Shown here in pieces: positions 60,705-64,000 of a stretch of DNA of 64,000 bases (positions within the stretch are counted from its first letter, which is position 1; the number at the start of each line of letters is the position of its first letter). The stretch is from positions 26,433-90,432 of the forward strand of contig NZ_JBBIUQ010000013.1 in the NCBI RefSeq assembly GCF_037440165.1, in the 5' to 3' direction. A program made the position numbers and the translations under genes. The notes beneath the pieces are model-generated. The model made no database searches. It had not been told where the DNA came from and worked only from the letters and a program-made list of their open reading frames with translations. Source of the stretch: Ignavibacterium sp037440165 (GTDB taxonomy: Bacteria; Bacteroidota; Ignavibacteria; Ignavibacteriales; Ignavibacteriaceae).

Positions 60705-63700
60705 ATGAAAAATCTTTTTCTGTTTATTTGGTTGCTCTTATTACTTTTTTATTCACAACATTCATTAGTAGCTCAAATTAGTGAAGGAGGCATCCCAATC
60801 GGTTATTCTCTTTCTACAGAAGGAATTCCAGTAATTACCATGCCCACTATTGATAAAAAAGCCCTACTGGAAGAAGACGCTTATGAAGAATCACTTGGTA
60901 TTCCATTCAGATTTGGATTTCCGCACGAAGTTTCAATTGATTTTATGAAACAAGCAAAAAAGGATATTCTTCCCGATGGTACAGCACTATTCCGTTTGAA
61001 AATTGTTGCACCAGAGGCAACTACAATTAATTTTACTTATTCTGACTTTTATCTGCCGGCTGGAGCAAAGTATTTCATTTATGCCGAGAACAGAAGTGAA
61101 GTTATAGGTGCTTTCACAAGTAGAAATAACAAAGAAGATGGTCTGTTTGCAACGGGCTTAGTTAGAGGAGAAAGTGTAATTCTCGAATGTCAGGTTCCGG
61201 GTTATCGAATTGAACAAACCCAGATTGTAATTGCAACTGTGGTGCATGGATATAAAGATGTATTCGCTAGTTATAATGAGTGGGAAGATTTTGGTCAATC
61301 AGGCTCATGTAATATCAATGTTAAATGTCCTGAAGGTCAGCCCTGGGAAAATGAAATACGCTCAGTTGCGATGATTCTTACTGCTGGCGGTTCAAGATTA
61401 TGCAGTGGAGTAATGGTGAATAATGTAAGGCAGGATTTAACACCATATTTTCTTACAGCGAATCACTGTTTAATAAGCTCACCAAACACTTGGATAATTA
61501 TGTTCAACTATCAAAGTCCATCTTGTGCTAATATAGATGGACCATTGAATTATACAGTTAGCGGTACACAAACCAAAGCGAATAATTCAGCATCAGATTT
61601 TGCACTATTGTTACTTAACGAATCACCACCCGATACTTATTATGTTCACTATGCTGGTTGGAGTGTAGTTGATGTTCCCGCTGATTCAGGAGTCGGTATT
61701 CATCATCCATCCGGAGATATTAAAAAGATTTCATTCAGTGGACAGGCATTTGAACACGATAGCTGGAGTGGTACTCCTGCTAATTCTCACTGGCGCGTAA
61801 GATGGCATCCTGCAGGATTGAGAGGAGTTACTGAACCTGGTTCATCCGGTTCACCAATATTTGATCAGAATCATCGTATAGTTGGCCAATTGCATGGCGG
61901 TCCTTCATCTTGTACTGCATCAGATAAATCTGATTTATATGGTAAGTTTTCTATGTCATGGAACTATGGCACAACTCCATCAACAAGACTTAAAGACTGG
62001 TTAGATCCTGATAATACTGGAACTTTAATTCTCGATGGATGGGATCCATCAATGGTACCTCCAGATACAGTTGCACCTACTACAATTACTGACTTACAGG
62101 TTATTGATCCTACTTCAAATTCTTTAAAATTAATGTGGACTGCACCGTTTGATACAACTCAGGGTGGCGTAAGAAAATATACTATCAGGTATTCAACGAG
62201 TCCTATAACGGATACTATTGCATTCAATAATGCTACAAATATTTCTAATAATTTACAGCCAAAAACTCCGGGACAGATTGAAACTTTCACCGTTACAGGT
62301 TTACCATTCAGTTCCACATTTTATTTTGCAATCAGATCAAATGATAGATGGAATAATTTTTCCAATGTTTCCAACAGTGCAAGCGGAACAACCTTAGCAG
62401 CCCCAGTAATCAGTGTAAATCCAGCATCAATGTTAAAAGTATTGATGCCAAATACAACGGTAATAGATTCAATTACAGTATCCAACACATCTGCATCAGC
62501 ATCAACACTTAATTTCACAGTATCACTTGAGAACAACACATTTCCAAGTGAGGCAATAGATATCAAATTAGTACCAAAGAACCTTGTTCAGTCCGAAGGT
62601 AATTCAGATGAGATGAAGAACTCAGATAAAGAAAGAAAAGGAATGTCAATCGAAGGGCAAGGCGGACCTGATATATTTGGCTACAGATGGATAGACAGTG
62701 ATGAACCGAACGGCCCACAGTATTTATGGAATGATATAGTCGGTGCAACAGGAGCAGTACAGGTAACAAGCTGGACAGGTACATTGGATGACGGATATGC
62801 AACAATCCCATTGGGAATGACATTTCCGTTTTATGGAAATAATTATACACAGGCATACTTAAGTACAAACGGCTTCCTAAGCTTCACAGCGTTAACGGTC
62901 AGTTACTTCACAAACGGAACAATCCCAAACGCAGCACTGCCGAACAATGTAATAGCTCCGTTCTGGGATGATTTGGATGGAAGAACACAGGGAACAGTAC
63001 ATTACCTTCAGGAGCCGGGTAAATTGACGATACAGTTTACAAACTGGCAGAAGTACAGCGGAACAGGCTCACTTACATTCCAGGTAGTATTGTACTCAAG
63101 CGGAAAGATAATGTTCTACTACAACAATATGAATGCAACACTGAATTCAGCGACGGTAGGCATAGAGAACTCAACAGGAACGGATGGATTGCAGATAGCA
63201 TACAATGCAAACTATGTACACAACACGATGGCAGTGAAGATAGAGGCAGCACCTGAGTGGTTGATAAACAACATATTCAGTGGAACTGTTTATAATGGAA
63301 ACAGTATGGCGATACAGTTAACATTCAAGACAGAGGATTATCCGTTGGGGTCATATTCAATGGATGTGGTAATAAGCAGTAATGATCCGTTAACACCGAG
63401 TGTAACAGTACCGGTACAGATGGAGATAGTAATACCAGTAGAGTTAGCAGGATTCAGTGCAAAGAATGACAGGGATAATGTGATAATTCAATGGCAGACA
63501 GCCACAGAGACGAATAATCAGGGATTTGAGTTACAGAGGAGACTGAATGGAACGGAAAGCTGGACAGTAGCAGGCTATGTAAGCGGCAAGGGAACAACAA
63601 CAGAGAGACAGGATTATCAGTATATAGATAAGCAATTAAAGGCAGGAAGATATATATACAGATTAAAGCAGATAGATTTGGATGGAACGATAGAATACAG

Positions 63701-64000
63701 TCAGGAGATAGAGGTAGAGGTAGCAGTTCCGGATGAATATGTATTATATCAGAATTATCCAAATCCATTCAATCCGGCAACGACGATAGAGTTCAGTTTA
63801 CCAGAGAAGAGTGAAGTAGTGTTGAGTATATATAATTCACTGGGAGAGAAAGTAAGAGAGATAGTAAACGGAAGTATGGAAGCAGGATATCAGAGGGTAG
63901 TCTTTGATGCGAGGGAATTGCCATCAGGAACATATGTATATCAGATAAATGCAAAGGGAAGCACAAAGTCATTCATACAGTCGAAGAAGATGGCTTTGGT
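60705..64000 (+). CDS. Secreted lysyl-endopeptidase-like serine protease, 3' end cut by window
   Basis: The frame stays open from ATG 60705 to the window end (1098 residues visible). A signal peptide (KNLFLFIWLLLLLFY, ending near LVAQ) and a propeptide-like region lead to a trypsin-fold domain with His254 (FLTANHCL), Asp298 (SASDFALLLL) and Ser381 (EPGSSGSPIFD). The Cys pattern and GSSGSP motif resemble lysyl endopeptidase (family S1, Lys-C type). A fibronectin-III-like domain follows (~450-555), then the long repeat from residue 556, ending in the type IX tail. If the repeat continues, the stop lies at 64005-64007 and the protein has 1100 residues. Confidence 0.93.
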   Translation, partial: MKNLFLFIWLLLLLFYSQHSLVAQISEGGIPIGYSLSTEGIPVITMPTIDKKALLEEDAYEESLGIPFRFGFPHEVSIDFMKQAKKDILPDGTALFRLKIVAPEATTINFTYSDFYLPAGAKYFIYAENRSEVIGAFTSRNNKEDGLFATGLVRGESVILECQVPGYRIEQTQIVIATVVHGYKDVFASYNEWEDFGQSGSCNINVKCPEGQPWENEIRSVAMILTAGGSRLCSGVMVNNVRQDLTPYFLTANHCLISSPNTWIIMFNYQSPSCANIDGPLNYTVSGTQTKANNSASDFALLLLNESPPDTYYVHYAGWSVVDVPADSGVGIHHPSGDIKKISFSGQAFEHDSWSGTPANSHWRVRWHPAGLRGVTEPGSSGSPIFDQNHRIVGQLHGGPSSCTASDKSDLYGKFSMSWNYGTTPSTRLKDWLDPDNTGTLILDGWDPSMVPPDTVAPTTITDLQVIDPTSNSLKLMWTAPFDTTQGGVRKYTIRYSTSPITDTIAFNNATNISNNLQPKTPGQIETFTVTGLPFSSTFYFAIRSNDRWNNFSNVSNSASGTTLAAPVISVNPASMLKVLMPNTTVIDSITVSNTSASASTLNFTVSLENNTFPSEAIDIKLVPKNLVQSEGNSDEMKNSDKERKGMSIEGQGGPDIFGYRWIDSDEPNGPQYLWNDIVGATGAVQVTSWTGTLDDGYATIPLGMTFPFYGNNYTQAYLSTNGFLSFTALTVSYFTNGTIPNAALPNNVIAPFWDDLDGRTQGTVHYLQEPGKLTIQFTNWQKYSGTGSLTFQVVLYSSGKIMFYYNNMNATLNSATVGIENSTGTDGLQIAYNANYVHNTMAVKIEAAPEWLINNIFSGTVYNGNSMAIQLTFKTEDYPLGSYSMDVVISSNDPLTPSVTVPVQMEIVIPVELAGFSAKNDRDNVIIQWQTATETNNQGFELQRRLNGTESWTVAGYVSGKGTTTERQDYQYIDKQLKAGRYIYRLKQIDLDGTIEYSQEIEVEVAVPDEYVLYQNYPNPFNPATTIEFSLPEKSEVVLSIYNSLGEKVREIVNGSMEAGYQRVVFDARELPSGTYVYQINAKGSTKSFIQSKKMAL
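62370..64000 (+). repeat. Copy 2 of the 1631-base direct repeat, open at window end
   Basis: Matches 58978-60608 base for base wherever compared, in the same reading frame, encoding the last domains and the type IX tail of the second protease. The base before the repeat differs (T here, C in copy 1). The copy runs into the window edge, so its true right end is not visible. Confidence 0.95.

Noticed and set aside
1..64000. CRISPR arrays, prophage, insertion sequences or integrons
   Set aside because: No regularly spaced repeats, transposase, integrase or phage structural genes were seen; the only long repeat is the coding cassette at the right end.

Overview
The window is AT-rich chromosomal DNA from a free-living bacterium of the Bacteroidota/Chlorobi side of the tree, most likely class Ignavibacteria. 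This is inferred from four things: type IX secretion C-terminal tails of the YPNPFNPATTI type; promoters resembling the Bacteroidota TAnnTTTG box; the order pheT, coiled-coil gene, zapA, 6S RNA, rny; and several envelope families typical of the phylum. No phage, integrase, transposase, CRISPR array or plasmid replication gene was found. Most of the window is an ordinary housekeeping and metabolic chromosome arm.

Layout. 1-3340 (+): the 3' part of acetate kinase, an SDR protein lacking the usual Tyr/Lys pair, and a COG2509-type flavoprotein. 3360-8688 (-): an exopolysaccharide operon (UDP-sugar dehydrogenase, SLBB protein, Wzc-like tyrosine autokinase, unknown envelope protein). 9005-10348 (+): a PLP aminotransferase. 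10479-14551 (-): methylmalonyl-CoA epimerase followed by all four subunits of a Na+-translocating methylmalonyl-CoA decarboxylase. 14769-15515 (-): a VanX-type dipeptidase. 15672-16018: tRNA-Leu, tRNA-Val and a broken tRNA copy with hairpin-like insertions. 16103-25103 (+): translation and cell-division block thrS, infC (AUU start), rpmI, rplT, pheS, pheT, coiled-coil protein, zapA, 6S RNA, rny. 25150-30785 (+): coaE, proline dehydrogenase, tsaD, chorismate mutase, mltG and an Ig-like lipoprotein. 30788-32584 (-): hutI and a SPOR lipoprotein. 32693-38470 (+): glgA, a gmhB-like phosphatase and three envelope proteins. 38568-41606 (+): glyA, tatC and a polyprenyl synthase. 41609-44636 (-): universal stress protein, cyclic-nucleotide-binding protein, HisA-like protein and acyl-CoA dehydrogenase. 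44748-54851 (+): hydrolase, EtfD-like Fe-S membrane protein, histone H1-like protein, CapA, MFS transporter, dusB, PAP2, polX, enoyl-CoA hydratase and apt. 54856-56957 (-): rsmI and lysine 6-aminotransferase. 57232 to the end (+): two large secreted proteases.

Metabolically the window suggests an organotroph that handles propionyl/methylmalonyl-CoA with a sodium pump, makes acetate with ATP, oxidises acyl-CoA through an ETF-linked membrane dehydrogenase, and breaks down proline, histidine and lysine. The two secreted proteases could supply those amino acids.

The most striking feature is at the right end. A subtilase and a lysyl-endopeptidase-like protease, unrelated in their catalytic domains, share an apparently identical 1631-base segment. 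It encodes the last ~540 residues of each, including the type IX sorting tail, while the fibronectin-like domains just before it have diverged. This looks like recent copying or gene conversion of a whole secretion/anchor cassette. Other points worth checking are the interrupted tRNA copy, the AUU start of infC, the PolX polymerase site changed from DxD to ExE, and three promoters with an exact TTG-N20-TAnnTTTG layout.
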